From positions 1 through 15,158 of the forward strand of contig JAJRVB010000202.1 of the NCBI GenBank assembly GCA_024277515.1: a DNA stretch of 15,158 bases, read 5' to 3'. The notes under the pieces were generated by a model. It was not told the origin of the DNA. It saw only the letters and a list, made by a program, of their open reading frames with translations, and did no database searches. Positions 6,130-13,979 of this stretch are shown here, piece by piece. This DNA is from Nitrospirota bacterium (GTDB lineage: Bacteria > Nitrospirota > Thermodesulfovibrionia > UBA6902). The position numbers and the translations under genes are program-made. Numbering within the stretch: position 1 is the stretch's first letter; every line of letters begins with the position of its first letter.

Positions 6130-6235
6130 TAATTAAGGGCAAAGCCTTTCATCTGCAAAAAACCAGTTACTTCTTTACATAACTCAAAAAAAATGTTTCC
6201 CGGCAAAACCAGACACTTCATGATATGAGAAGATT

Positions 6236-6853
6236 ATGAAAAACAGACGCAACTATTACCGTATACTTCAAGTGCAGCCTGATGCTCCACTTGAAATAAT
6301 CCGTACAAGTTATCACACGCTTATGCGGGAGTTAATGCAGCACCCGGATCTTGGCGGTGATCACTGGAATGCCTGCATAATTAATGAAGCTTATGAAACG
6401 TTGAGTGACAGTGTGAAACGTGCTGAATATGACAAAAAACATCTTAAAGATTTTCCACATTACACAGCATCCAGACCAGATTCCGGGAAGAAAACATTCA
6501 CCTGGTCCAACAGGCCTGCCGCCATCCCTGCAATGTCCGATAAAAAATTTCACCGCTCGGTTAATCGTGTCAAAATAAATGGAAAACTGCGATGCTATTC
6601 CGACTCGTCGAATAAAAGACTGGAAGCCGAAATACTCGATCTTTCACCTGAGGGGATTCGTTTTGCCTGTTCCGAGAAATTGATGCAGGAATCAATCTTC
6701 AGGATAGAATGTTCCCTGTTTCAGGCCAGGGCGGAGGTCGTAAATTTTAATAAAAACCTCTCGACCGACAAGCCCGTTTATTCTGTCGGGGCCCGGTTCC
6801 TGACCGTCAGGTTCAGAAATCAAAAAGGCTCGTTTTATTCCAACTTTGTTTAA
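6236..6853 (+). CDS. J-domain / PilZ (c-di-GMP receptor) fusion protein
   Basis: A 205-residue two-domain protein. Residues 6-69 are a DnaJ J-domain (NYYRILQV start, HPD motif at 36-38, NEAYETLSD, RAEYD end), the part that stimulates Hsp70/DnaK ATPase. A linker (about 70-103) follows. Residues about 104-200 are a PilZ domain with both cyclic-di-GMP motifs intact: RSVNR (RxxxR, 107-111) and DLSPEG (DxSxxG, 135-140). No G/F region, zinc finger or DnaJ C-terminal domain is present, so it is not a general DnaJ. No membrane segment is visible. Inference: c-di-GMP may control recruitment of DnaK to a client. A GAGAAG-like ribosome-binding site precedes the ATG. It converges on the second PII gene with only 26 bp between them. 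Confidence 0.85.
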   Translation: MKNRRNYYRILQVQPDAPLEIIRTSYHTLMRELMQHPDLGGDHWNACIINEAYETLSDSVKRAEYDKKHLKDFPHYTASRPDSGKKTFTWSNRPAAIPAMSDKKFHRSVNRVKINGKLRCYSDSSNKRLEAEILDLSPEGIRFACSEKLMQESIFRIECSLFQARAEVVNFNKNLSTDKPVYSVGARFLTVRFRNQKGSFYSNFV

Positions 6854-6879
6854 CCCGAAAATACAATACGAAAGAAGCA

Positions 6880-7218
6880 CTAAATCGCCTCTTCTCCCCT
6901 TTCTCCCGTCCTGATTCTTATTACATCCTGCACATTGTATATAAATATTTTTCCGTCCCCGATCTCTCCGGTCTTGGCCGCTTCAATAATCGCGGAAACC
7001 GCTTCATCCAGGTTTTCATCCGGGACAGCGACTTCTATCTTTACTTTAGGAAGAAACTGTACCTCATATTCAACACCCCTGTAGACCTCCATGTGGCCCT
7101 TCTGTCTTCCAAAGCCCTTGACCTCTATGGCGGTCATCCCCTGCACCCCGACTCCTGACAGGGCCTTTCTCACATCATCCAGTTTAAAATGCTTGATAAC
7201 GGCCGCTATCATCTTCAT
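6880..7218 (-). CDS. glnB: PII nitrogen regulatory protein (copy 2)
   Basis: A 112-residue PII protein with uridylylation tyrosine Y51 in RGVEYEV, B-loop TGEIGDGKIF (83-92) and R101/R103. Compared with copy 1, 22 of 112 positions differ, mostly conservatively, and the T-loop is nearly identical (L54 becomes Q). It lacks an adjacent amt and is divergent from glnE, so it is the better candidate for the GlnB role, signalling glutamine status to GlnE and to a kinase such as NtrB. That role is inferred from position, and the two symbols could be swapped or both be glnK. AGGAG (7228-7232) lies 9 nt before the start. A candidate -10 (TATAAT, 7289-7294) sits upstream; no sigma-54 site is visible, unlike copy 1. 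Confidence 0.93.
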   Translation of the reverse strand: MKMIAAVIKHFKLDDVRKALSGVGVQGMTAIEVKGFGRQKGHMEVYRGVEYEVQFLPKVKIEVAVPDENLDEAVSAIIEAAKTGEIGDGKIFIYNVQDVIRIRTGERGEEAI

Positions 7219-7288
7219 GACAATTTTCTCCTGTTTTGATTATTCTATGCTAAAACGCATTTCAGGATATATTATCAGAAAATCGGCA

Positions 7289-7294
7289 ATTATA
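7289..7294 (-). promoter_or_regulatory. candidate -10 element for the second PII gene
   Basis: TATAAT reads on the minus strand about 70 nt upstream of the PII start; the matching -35 is poor. The divergent glnE promoter must lie in the same 110-bp interval, so the two genes may share control. Confidence 0.35.
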
Positions 7295-7328
7295 CAGTTT
7301 TAATGGATAAAACAGCATAGTACAAAAT

Positions 7329-10115
7329 ATGTCTATAGATCCCGACATACGGAAACATATATCCGTAGCCGCACTGAACACGCCCGACCCAGATAGAGCG
7401 GAGAGAAACCTGGTGAGGTTCCTTGAGCAGAACCCCGGTGTAAAACCCTCGCCATCGTTTATCCAGACAGCTGCCAGGCTCTTTGCGGTAAGCCAGTTTC
7501 TCGCAAATTACTGTATTGCCAATCCAGATGAACTCCCGGACGCTATAAAAGAAAGAAGGCAGGACATCACATCACGTTTGCTGCAGACAAGAGGGAAAAA
7601 GGAGCTGCTTCCGGATGAACACACGGGTCCTGATTCCATGATGAAGGCCTTAAGGCTCTTCAAGAAACGTTATCTGCTGCGGATCACCCTGAGAGATATT
7701 ACGGGGGAAACCGGCATACAGGCATCAATGGATGAACTCACACTGCTTGCCGAAGTGATTGTCTCGACAGCATTGAAATGGTCCCTGGCCGTCAATATGC
7801 AAAAGTTCGGTGAACCGGCTCAGGGCACGATTGCCCTTATCGCGTGCGGAAAACTCGGTGGCGAAGAGCTTAATTACAGCTCTGATGTTGACCTGATGGC
7901 TGTGTACGGTAACGATGAAGGACAGACCCCGGGAATACTGAATCCGTCAGGCATCATGTACAACAGGATCAGCAACCATGAGTTCTACTGTAAAGTTATA
8001 GAATTATTCAACAGGATGCTCTCCTCTCAGACGGAACACGGAATAGCATACCGCGTTGATTTCAGATTAAGACCCCAGGGACAGAAAGGCGATATCGCCC
8101 TGCCGCTTGAGGCATACCGGACGTATTATGAATCCTGGGGACGGACCTGGGAGAGGATGATGCTGATCAGGGCACGTCCGGTGGCCGGCGATATAAAACT
8201 CGGAGAATCATTCATTGAAATGATCAGGCCTTTTGTCTGGAGAGAAACCATTGACTATTCGGAAATAGATGAAATCAGGGGTCTGAAGAAAAAGATAGAT
8301 TCCACCTTTTCAAAAGACGATATCAAGCGCGGATACGGCGGCATCAGAGAAGTGGAGTTCTTTGTGCAGACCTTTCAGCTTCTCTTCGGCGGCACACACA
8401 GTTCATTGAGGTCCTATAGAATTCTCAATGCTGTTCAGGCCCTTAAATGGATGAAAAAAGTCCCGGAAGAGGACCTCACGATTCTCCGCGATAATTATCT
8501 CTATCTGCGCCGTATCGAACATTACCTCCAGATGCAGGAAGACCTACAGACACATACCCTCCCTTCATCGGCGCATGAAACTGAATCCATGGCAAAAAAA
8601 ATGGGCCATGCCACATGCAGCGCCTTTCTCGCCGATCTGCGCGTCAGGAGAATGCAGATAAAGTCGATGTACAACTCCCTGCTCGGCACTGATGAGGATG
8701 CTCATGCCGAGGCATTAAGTCTGCTTGAAGGAGGCCTTAAGGACGATGAACTCGCTGGATATCTGTCGTTCAGAAAAGTCAGACAACCTGAACGAGGTAT
8801 CGCAAGCATTAAGAGAATAAGGGAGCATATGCGTCTTTTCCACACGATGCAGGAGCGTTCCACAGCAAGAAAAGTGATACCTCAGCTGCTCGAAAAGGCG
8901 CTTATGGCTGAAAATCCTGACAGTGCGATTGCGGGAATCGAGAGCCTGCTCACAACATACGGTATAAAATCAGCCCACCTCACCGCTTTTATCGAACAGA
9001 AGGAATTGTTGTCGGGAATTGTAAAAATATTTTCTCTCAGCCCCTATCTCACAAGAATATTTCTGAGCAATCAGCATTATCTCAATACATTAATTGAGGA
9101 ATGGAGCATACTAAAAACACTGCAGGACATTGAAGAAAGATTGAAAAGGGCCGTTGACGGTGCAAAGAATTTTGAAGCGGCCATTGCGGAATTCAGGAGA
9201 CTTGAAGAGGTCCGCATAGGGATATTATTCCTTTTGAACATCCTGAAGATAGAAGACCTCTTCCTGGGACTCTCACACCTTGCCGAGGCCGCGATCAGGG
9301 CGGTCCTCGAAAGATACGGGTGCAGGGGGCTGTCTGTGATAGCGCTCGGAAAACTCGGCGGCAGGGAGATGACCTTCGGGTCGGACCTGGACATTGTCTT
9401 CGTATCCGAAACAGCCGGGGCGATGACAGCAGCTGAAAAGATATTAAAGGCGCTAACGTCCTATACGGACACGGGGATACTGTATAGTGTGGATACCCGA
9501 TTGAGACCGGACGGGTCAAAGGGTGTACTCGTAAAGAAACTTGAGGGGTATCGCAATTATTATCTTAAAAATGCTCAAAACTGGGAAATACAGGCACTCC
9601 TGAAGGCCAGGCCGGTGGGAGGAGATGATGGTCCGGCAAAACTGTTTATTGAAATGTCCGAAGATATAATATTGCAAAAGGGCGGTCATGTGCAGAGAGA
9701 TGATATCCGGTCCATGAGAGAGAGGATCATAAAAGAACTCTCCGCGGAATCGAGAGGGACGGACATCAAGCTCGGCCCGGGAGGCATTGAAGAGATTGAG
9801 TTTTATGTGCAGTATTTACAGCTTCACCATGCACGCCGGTTCCCGGATTTACTGGCACAGAATACACTCTTTGCATTAAACCGGATCGCGGAAAAAGAGA
9901 TTCTGACTTCCGAGGAATGTGAAGTGTTGTATAATGCCTATATGTATTACCGGAGACTTCAGACATTCCTGAAGCTGAATGAAGAAGATGTCATTGAAAA
10001 AGGATCAGCCACGACTGAGGCTGCAGCATTATTTATGGAACATGAGAACGAGGAGGAGTTCCTGCAGCGTCTAAGAGAGCTGAGAGACAGGGTTTTAAAG
10101 GTTATTAACAAGTAA
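7329..10115 (+). CDS. glnE: bifunctional glutamine synthetase adenylyltransferase/deadenylase
   Basis: 928 residues, near the 946 of E. coli GlnE, with two duplicated nucleotidyltransferase halves. The N-terminal adenylyl-removase half carries GKLGGEELNYSSDVDL (174-189) and GGIREVEFFVQTFQLLFGG. The C-terminal adenylyl-transferase half carries GKLGGREMTFGSDLD (674-688) and GPGGIEEIEFYVQYLQLHHA. Both metal-binding DxD pairs (D186/D188; D686/D688) are intact, so both activities are expected. It attaches or removes AMP on the glutamine synthetase tyrosine under PII and glutamine control. The substrate tyrosine exists in GlnA1 but not in GlnA2, the gene 17 bp downstream in the same operon. No clear ribosome-binding site precedes ATG 7329; the N-terminal sequence still aligns in style with the family. 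Confidence 0.96.
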   Translation: MSIDPDIRKHISVAALNTPDPDRAERNLVRFLEQNPGVKPSPSFIQTAARLFAVSQFLANYCIANPDELPDAIKERRQDITSRLLQTRGKKELLPDEHTGPDSMMKALRLFKKRYLLRITLRDITGETGIQASMDELTLLAEVIVSTALKWSLAVNMQKFGEPAQGTIALIACGKLGGEELNYSSDVDLMAVYGNDEGQTPGILNPSGIMYNRISNHEFYCKVIELFNRMLSSQTEHGIAYRVDFRLRPQGQKGDIALPLEAYRTYYESWGRTWERMMLIRARPVAGDIKLGESFIEMIRPFVWRETIDYSEIDEIRGLKKKIDSTFSKDDIKRGYGGIREVEFFVQTFQLLFGGTHSSLRSYRILNAVQALKWMKKVPEEDLTILRDNYLYLRRIEHYLQMQEDLQTHTLPSSAHETESMAKKMGHATCSAFLADLRVRRMQIKSMYNSLLGTDEDAHAEALSLLEGGLKDDELAGYLSFRKVRQPERGIASIKRIREHMRLFHTMQERSTARKVIPQLLEKALMAENPDSAIAGIESLLTTYGIKSAHLTAFIEQKELLSGIVKIFSLSPYLTRIFLSNQHYLNTLIEEWSILKTLQDIEERLKRAVDGAKNFEAAIAEFRRLEEVRIGILFLLNILKIEDLFLGLSHLAEAAIRAVLERYGCRGLSVIALGKLGGREMTFGSDLDIVFVSETAGAMTAAEKILKALTSYTDTGILYSVDTRLRPDGSKGVLVKKLEGYRNYYLKNAQNWEIQALLKARPVGGDDGPAKLFIEMSEDIILQKGGHVQRDDIRSMRERIIKELSAESRGTDIKLGPGGIEEIEFYVQYLQLHHARRFPDLLAQNTLFALNRIAEKEILTSEECEVLYNAYMYYRRLQTFLKLNEEDVIEKGSATTEAAALFMEHENEEEFLQRLRELRDRVLKVINK

Positions 10116-10119
10116 AAAC

Positions 10120-10125
10120 AGGAGG
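10120..10125 (+). promoter_or_regulatory. ribosome-binding site deciding the glnA2 start
   Basis: AGGAGG is 7 nt before ATG 10133 but only 4 nt before the in-frame GTG at 10130, favouring the ATG. Confidence 0.7.
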
Positions 10126-10132
10126 CTGAGTG

Positions 10133-11470
10133 ATGACCGCGCAATCCGCTAAAACAAAAGATGATATTATCAGACTGGTAAAGGAACATAATGTAAAATT
10201 TATCAGGCTCTGGTTTACAGACATCCTCGGGCAGGTAAAGAGCTTTGCCATAACTACTGAAGAACTTGAGGGGGCGTTTGACGAAGGCATGGGCTTTGAC
10301 GGTTCGTCGATCAAGGGCTACGCCCGGATAGATGAGAGTGACATGATCGCAAAGCCGGACCCTTCAACATTCCAGCTGATTCCATGGAGACCGAAGGAAA
10401 AGGCGGTCGCACGCATGTTCTGTGACATCCTCAACCCGGACGGCTCTCCATATGAAGGGGACCCCAGATACGCACTGAAGAGAAACCTTGCGAGGCTGAA
10501 TGACCGCGGGTACACATTTTACCTCGGGCCTGAGCTTGAATTTTTTTATTTTAAAAACTCTCAATCCACCGAAGTCCTGGATGAAGGCGGGTATTTTGAC
10601 CTTACCACGCTCGACGCTGCAAGCGATTTAAGGAGGGAGACCGTGCTGACCCTTGAGGAAATGGGGATAAAGGTAGAGTATTCCCACCATGAGGTAGCGC
10701 CGTCACAGCACGAGATCGACCTCCACTATGCGGATGCACTGACCATGGCTGACAATGTCATGACATACAGGATAGTGGTAAAGGAGATAGCGACCAAGTA
10801 CGGCTGTTTTGCCTCATTTATGCCGAAGCCGATCTCGGGACAGAACGGGAACGGGATGCATACGCACCAGTCGCTCTTTAAAGGCAATGAAAACGTTTTC
10901 TATGACGCGAATGACAAATACTACCTGTCCGACATCGCAAAAAAATATATTGCCGGCCTTTTAAGACACGCGCCCGAGATCACAGCGTTCGCAAATCAGT
11001 GGGTCAACTCGTACAAAAGACTCATCCCCGGATATGAGGCCCCGGTGTACATAGCATGGGCACGGAGAAACCGCTCCGCCCTCGTGAGGATCCCCCTGTA
11101 CAAACCCGGAAAGGAAAAGGCAACGAGGGTAGAGCTCCGCTCGCCCGACCCGGCATGCAACCCGTACCTCGCCTTCTCGGTCATGCTGGCCGCGGGACTG
11201 GAGGGTATCGAAAAAAATTACGAACTCCCGGAGCCGATTGAGAAAGACATATTCAGGCTGGATGACGAAGAAAAGGAAGAACTTGGGATCAGGTCCCTGC
11301 CGGGCAATCTGATTCAGGCCATTGAAAGAGTGGAGGAGAGTGAACTCGTCCGCAGGGCCCTTGGTGATCATATATTTAACAACTTCATAACCAGCAAAAA
11401 GATAGAGTGGAACGAATACAGGACCCAGGTCCATCCATATGAACTGGAGAAATATCTGCCGATCCTGTAA
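10133..11470 (+). CDS. glnA: glutamine synthetase type I-alpha (not adenylylatable)
   Basis: A 445-residue GSI (446 if GTG 10130 is used). Catalytic signatures are complete: GFDGSSIKGY, GPELEFFYF, SHHEVAPSQHEIDLHY, NGNGMHTHQSLF, RRNRSALVRIP and RVELRSPDPACNPYLAF. It lacks the beta-type insert and ends EWNEYRTQVHPYELEKYL, as in the alpha type of Firmicutes, Thermotoga and archaea. Where the beta type has LYDLP it reads IFRLDD, so the adenylylated tyrosine is F374. The arginine in YARIDESD (R65) corresponds to the feedback-inhibition arginine R62 known from Bacillus, suggesting allosteric inhibition by glutamine instead of AMP attachment. It shares an operon with glnE. Whether it is a full synthetase or has a related specialised role cannot be settled from sequence. 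Confidence 0.94.
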   Translation: MTAQSAKTKDDIIRLVKEHNVKFIRLWFTDILGQVKSFAITTEELEGAFDEGMGFDGSSIKGYARIDESDMIAKPDPSTFQLIPWRPKEKAVARMFCDILNPDGSPYEGDPRYALKRNLARLNDRGYTFYLGPELEFFYFKNSQSTEVLDEGGYFDLTTLDAASDLRRETVLTLEEMGIKVEYSHHEVAPSQHEIDLHYADALTMADNVMTYRIVVKEIATKYGCFASFMPKPISGQNGNGMHTHQSLFKGNENVFYDANDKYYLSDIAKKYIAGLLRHAPEITAFANQWVNSYKRLIPGYEAPVYIAWARRNRSALVRIPLYKPGKEKATRVELRSPDPACNPYLAFSVMLAAGLEGIEKNYELPEPIEKDIFRLDDEEKEELGIRSLPGNLIQAIERVEESELVRRALGDHIFNNFITSKKIEWNEYRTQVHPYELEKYLPIL

Positions 11471-11569
11471 TGTCCTCCGGTCCGCATGGTGTGTTATTGT
11501 CCGTATGCATAAAGGTCCGTCCTGACTTTCCTGCGCACGATTCATCAGTTACCTTTTGATTATCTTAGT

Positions 11570-11578
11570 TGTTATAAT
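11570..11578 (+). promoter_or_regulatory. extended -10 promoter upstream of lptF
   Basis: TGTTATAAT (11570-11578) is a perfect extended -10; the -35 is weak (TTACCT, 11549-11554, 18 bp). Transcription would start near 11585, so repeat element copy B would form the lptF leader. Confidence 0.5.
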
Positions 11579-11603
11579 TATCCAGCCTGGGAAAATACAA
11601 CAG

Positions 11604-11753
11604 GGTAACCATTCAGTTACGGATAATAACGACAGGCTATAAAAAATCAAATATAAAAAATAAAAATTCTGGAAGGGGTTTTATAATATGAATAATTCTC
11701 CTTAATCCTGATCTTTGATTTTTGATTCTTACATTTTTCTATGCCAATGATAC
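11604..11753. repeat. quasi-palindromic dispersed element, copy B (right end truncated)
   Basis: The left end has GTAACCATTCAGTTAC (11605-11620), matching the reverse complement of the right end of copy A at 15 of 16 bases. CAGTTACGGATAA (11614-11626) aligns with the left arm of copy A at 5917. The core 11671-11753 matches 5981-6063 at 70 of 83 bases without gaps. Similarity stops at 11753, inside the lptF reading frame, so the right terminal hairpin present in copy A is missing here. Confidence 0.75.
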
Positions 11754-12826
11754 TTCACAAGACGATATTCAAAGAACTTTCAAAAAATCTGGCGGTTATC
11801 ATCTTTTCCATGTCAGTCATTCTGTTCATGGAAAAGTTCGTCAGGCTCACAAGGCTCTTTATGGGTAAAGGGGCGGACCTGCTCGATGTCCTGAAGATCT
11901 TTGTCTATCTGCAGCCATCCATCCTGCTGCTTTCACTTCCCATGGCGATCCTGATCGCAATTTTTCTCACATACGGAAGGATGACTACCGACAGTGAAGT
12001 GGTCGTCCTGAAGGGGAGCGGTATGAGTTTCTGGGGGATATCCAGGGCGGCGATTGCCCTCGCCACGCTATGTTTTCTCGGGCTCCTGTTTATAAGCCTT
12101 TACGTGCTGCCCCGCAGCATGCATGCATTCAAACAGACCCTCCACGAAACAATAGTAAAAAAGGCATCCATGACGTTTGAACCCGAATCTTTTTCAGATG
12201 TCTTCAAGGGCACGGTAATTTATGTGAAAGAAATCCCCTCAGAGAACGAATTCCGGGGTATTTTTATTTACAGGGAAGCGGTCAAATCCATAGAGGAACC
12301 CCTGATAATAGTTGCCGAGAAGGGAGTGATCGGGTCAAATCCGGATGAAGGCCTGATAAAACTCACTATGCATAACGGACTGGTGCATACGTATAATGAC
12401 AAAAGCTCTTCGGAGATGTCCTTTTCAGAGTATGATTTTGTGCTGACTTCCGGTATAGAAACAGCCGACAAGATCAAGCCCGATCAGATCAGGACAATGG
12501 ACCTCTGGGAAGGCCGTGAAAGCAATACATCGTGGAATATTGAACTGCACAGGAGGTTCGCCCTTCCGTTTGCATGTCTCATATTCGGGCTTCTCGGACC
12601 GGCCCTCTCTAGCAAGATAGGCAAGATAGGCCGCATGGGAGGATTTTCGTTAAGCCTTGCAATCCTGATACTGTATTACCTAATGCTCATTATGGGAGAA
12701 GGCCTTGCAGAATCCGGGGAAGTGACGCCGTTCTGGGGCGGATGGGCCCCTAACCTTTTATTTGGATGCATTACCTTCTTTTTTGTTTATATTGCGTACA
12801 AAGACAGACCCATAAGGAACTTTTAA
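11741..12826 (+). CDS. lptF: LPS export permease LptF (YjgP/YjgQ family)
   Basis: 361 residues with the LptF/LptG layout: three N-terminal membrane segments (about 17-37, 55-78, 100-125), a periplasmic beta-jellyroll (about 130-265) and three C-terminal segments (about 275-355). KEIPSENEFRGIFIYRE in the periplasmic part and the RRFALPFACLIFGLLG start of the fourth segment fit the family. LptF and LptG form the membrane part of the LptB2FG ATP-driven transporter that lifts lipopolysaccharide to the outer membrane; lptB is not in the window. The gene precedes lptG by 19 bp. Two in-frame ATGs (11741, 11747) are possible; neither has a Shine-Dalgarno, and both lie within repeat element copy B. 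Assignment to LptF rather than LptG rests on gene order and similarity in style. Confidence 0.88.
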   Translation: MPMILHKTIFKELSKNLAVIIFSMSVILFMEKFVRLTRLFMGKGADLLDVLKIFVYLQPSILLLSLPMAILIAIFLTYGRMTTDSEVVVLKGSGMSFWGISRAAIALATLCFLGLLFISLYVLPRSMHAFKQTLHETIVKKASMTFEPESFSDVFKGTVIYVKEIPSENEFRGIFIYREAVKSIEEPLIIVAEKGVIGSNPDEGLIKLTMHNGLVHTYNDKSSSEMSFSEYDFVLTSGIETADKIKPDQIRTMDLWEGRESNTSWNIELHRRFALPFACLIFGLLGPALSSKIGKIGRMGGFSLSLAILILYYLMLIMGEGLAESGEVTPFWGGWAPNLLFGCITFFFVYIAYKDRPIRNF

Positions 12827-12845
12827 AGGTGTTTTTAAATAAATC

Positions 12846-13916
12846 ATGAAAATTTTCAGAAACTATTTTCTCAGGGAATTCTTCAAGTTCTTCATTATTA
12901 TTCTTCTCAGCTTTACCGCCATATCCGTAGTTGCGGAGTTCTTTGACAAGGCAGCCGAATTCTACAGGGAAAGCCCGCCCGTACTGCTCGTCGTCAAGTA
13001 CCTCTTGCTCCAGACCCCGCGCGTGATCCTCTATGCATTACCGTTCGCCTCTCTGTTTGCGATATTAATCACGATCGGGATGGCATCAAAGTGGCGCGAG
13101 ATAATTATTATCAAGGCGTCCGGCAGCAGCACAAAAAATCTCTTTTCATCCTTCCTTGTACTTGGGGCCGTAATAAGTTTCATCGCCCTTATCCTTGGTG
13201 AAACCCTTGTGCCTGACGCCACCAGAAAGGCGTCATATGTTAGAAAAGTGGAAATCCTGGGGGAGTCCCCAAAAATAACCCAGGACCGGGGCGACCTATG
13301 GATAAAAGGCCTTGACGGGAGTCTCGTGAGGGTACAGGGTTTTGTGGATAATGAGAACCGGATATTAAAGACAAGCATTTTCAGTTTCAGTCCTTCTTTC
13401 AAACTGGAGAAGAGGATAGAGGCGGATGAAGCCGAATGGGACAACACTGTCTGGAACCTGAAAAACGCGACAGTCTTTGATTTCAGGGATAGCACTACCA
13501 CCAAGTACCGGTTGCTCAAGTCAGGGTCTCTGGAAGAACCGAAAATATTCAGAGAAGAAGTGAAAAAGCCTAAAGAAATGAATTTTATGGAGCTGTATGC
13601 CTACTATTCCAGGCTGGAGAAAGCAGGCTTCAGGAACCTCAAGTACACGGTGCGTCTCTATGAAAAGCTTGCGTATCCCACGATAAATTTTGTGATGATC
13701 CTTTTTGGTATTGCCCTGGCCCTGAATACAAGCTGGGGTGGCGGGATCAGGTCTGCCGGCCTGGGGGTGATCGTGAGTGTGCTGTACTGGCTGCTCTACT
13801 CAGTCAGCATCTCTCTCGGCAATACAGGCATGCTGCAGCCATGGCTTGCCCCCTGGATAAGCCCACTGGTATTCGGCATCGCAGGGGGAGTTATGTTTAC
13901 GCGTATCAAGGAATGA
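12846..13916 (+). CDS. lptG: LPS export permease LptG (YjgP/YjgQ family)
   Basis: 356 residues beginning MKIFRNYFLREFFKFF, the typical LptG opening in which a basic stretch leads into the first membrane helix. Hydrophobic segments lie at about 13-33, 48-76 and 98-120 and again at about 277-352, around a periplasmic jellyroll domain that includes DLWIKGLDGSLVRVQ. LYEKLAYPTINFVMILFGIA near residue 275 is the conserved start of the second membrane half. It is the partner of LptF in the LPS-extracting permease. It follows lptF at 19 bp with only a weak AAGGTG ribosome-binding site, so translation may be partly coupled. A hairpin follows the stop. Confidence 0.9.
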   Translation: MKIFRNYFLREFFKFFIIILLSFTAISVVAEFFDKAAEFYRESPPVLLVVKYLLLQTPRVILYALPFASLFAILITIGMASKWREIIIIKASGSSTKNLFSSFLVLGAVISFIALILGETLVPDATRKASYVRKVEILGESPKITQDRGDLWIKGLDGSLVRVQGFVDNENRILKTSIFSFSPSFKLEKRIEADEAEWDNTVWNLKNATVFDFRDSTTTKYRLLKSGSLEEPKIFREEVKKPKEMNFMELYAYYSRLEKAGFRNLKYTVRLYEKLAYPTINFVMILFGIALALNTSWGGGIRSAGLGVIVSVLYWLLYSVSISLGNTGMLQPWLAPWISPLVFGIAGGVMFTRIKE

Positions 13917-13932
13917 CTGCTGACATATGATT

Positions 13933-13953
13933 CCCCTCTTTGGCAAAGAGGGG
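13933..13953. terminator. hairpin between convergent lptG and ubiA-family gene
   Basis: CCCCTCTTT (13933-13941), loop GGC, AAAGAGGGG (13945-13953): a perfect 9-bp stem followed by TTAGGGGAGAT. It lacks a T-tract on either strand, so it may be a dispersed REP-like repeat that acts as a weak two-way terminator. Confidence 0.55.
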
Positions 13954-13979
13954 TTAGGGGAGATATGAACGAAGAGAGA

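Larger units (their letters stand above)
5862..6235. other. 374-bp gap between glnA and the J-PilZ gene
   Basis: From left to right it holds the glnA terminator (5881-5916), repeat element copy A (about 5917-6082), a second copy of the terminator 3' arm (6082-6098), and a candidate promoter (6101-6129) for the J-PilZ gene. The remaining about 100 nt (6130-6235) are AT-rich and show nothing recognisable. Confidence 0.7.

Noticed and set aside
10961..11545. Minus-strand 194-codon open frame
   Set aside because: It lies antisense across the 3' part of the clear GSI-alpha gene and has no recognisable motifs; it is a shadow of codon bias.
11671..11706. Mini-ORF (MNNSP) with a GGAAGGGG ribosome-binding-like sequence in repeat copy B
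   Set aside because: In copy A the ATG is ATA while surrounding bases are conserved, so the codons are not under coding selection; more likely the stem-loop core.
13031..13519. Minus-strand 162-codon open frame
   Set aside because: It is antisense to lptG, low-complexity Ser/Arg-rich, with no motifs.
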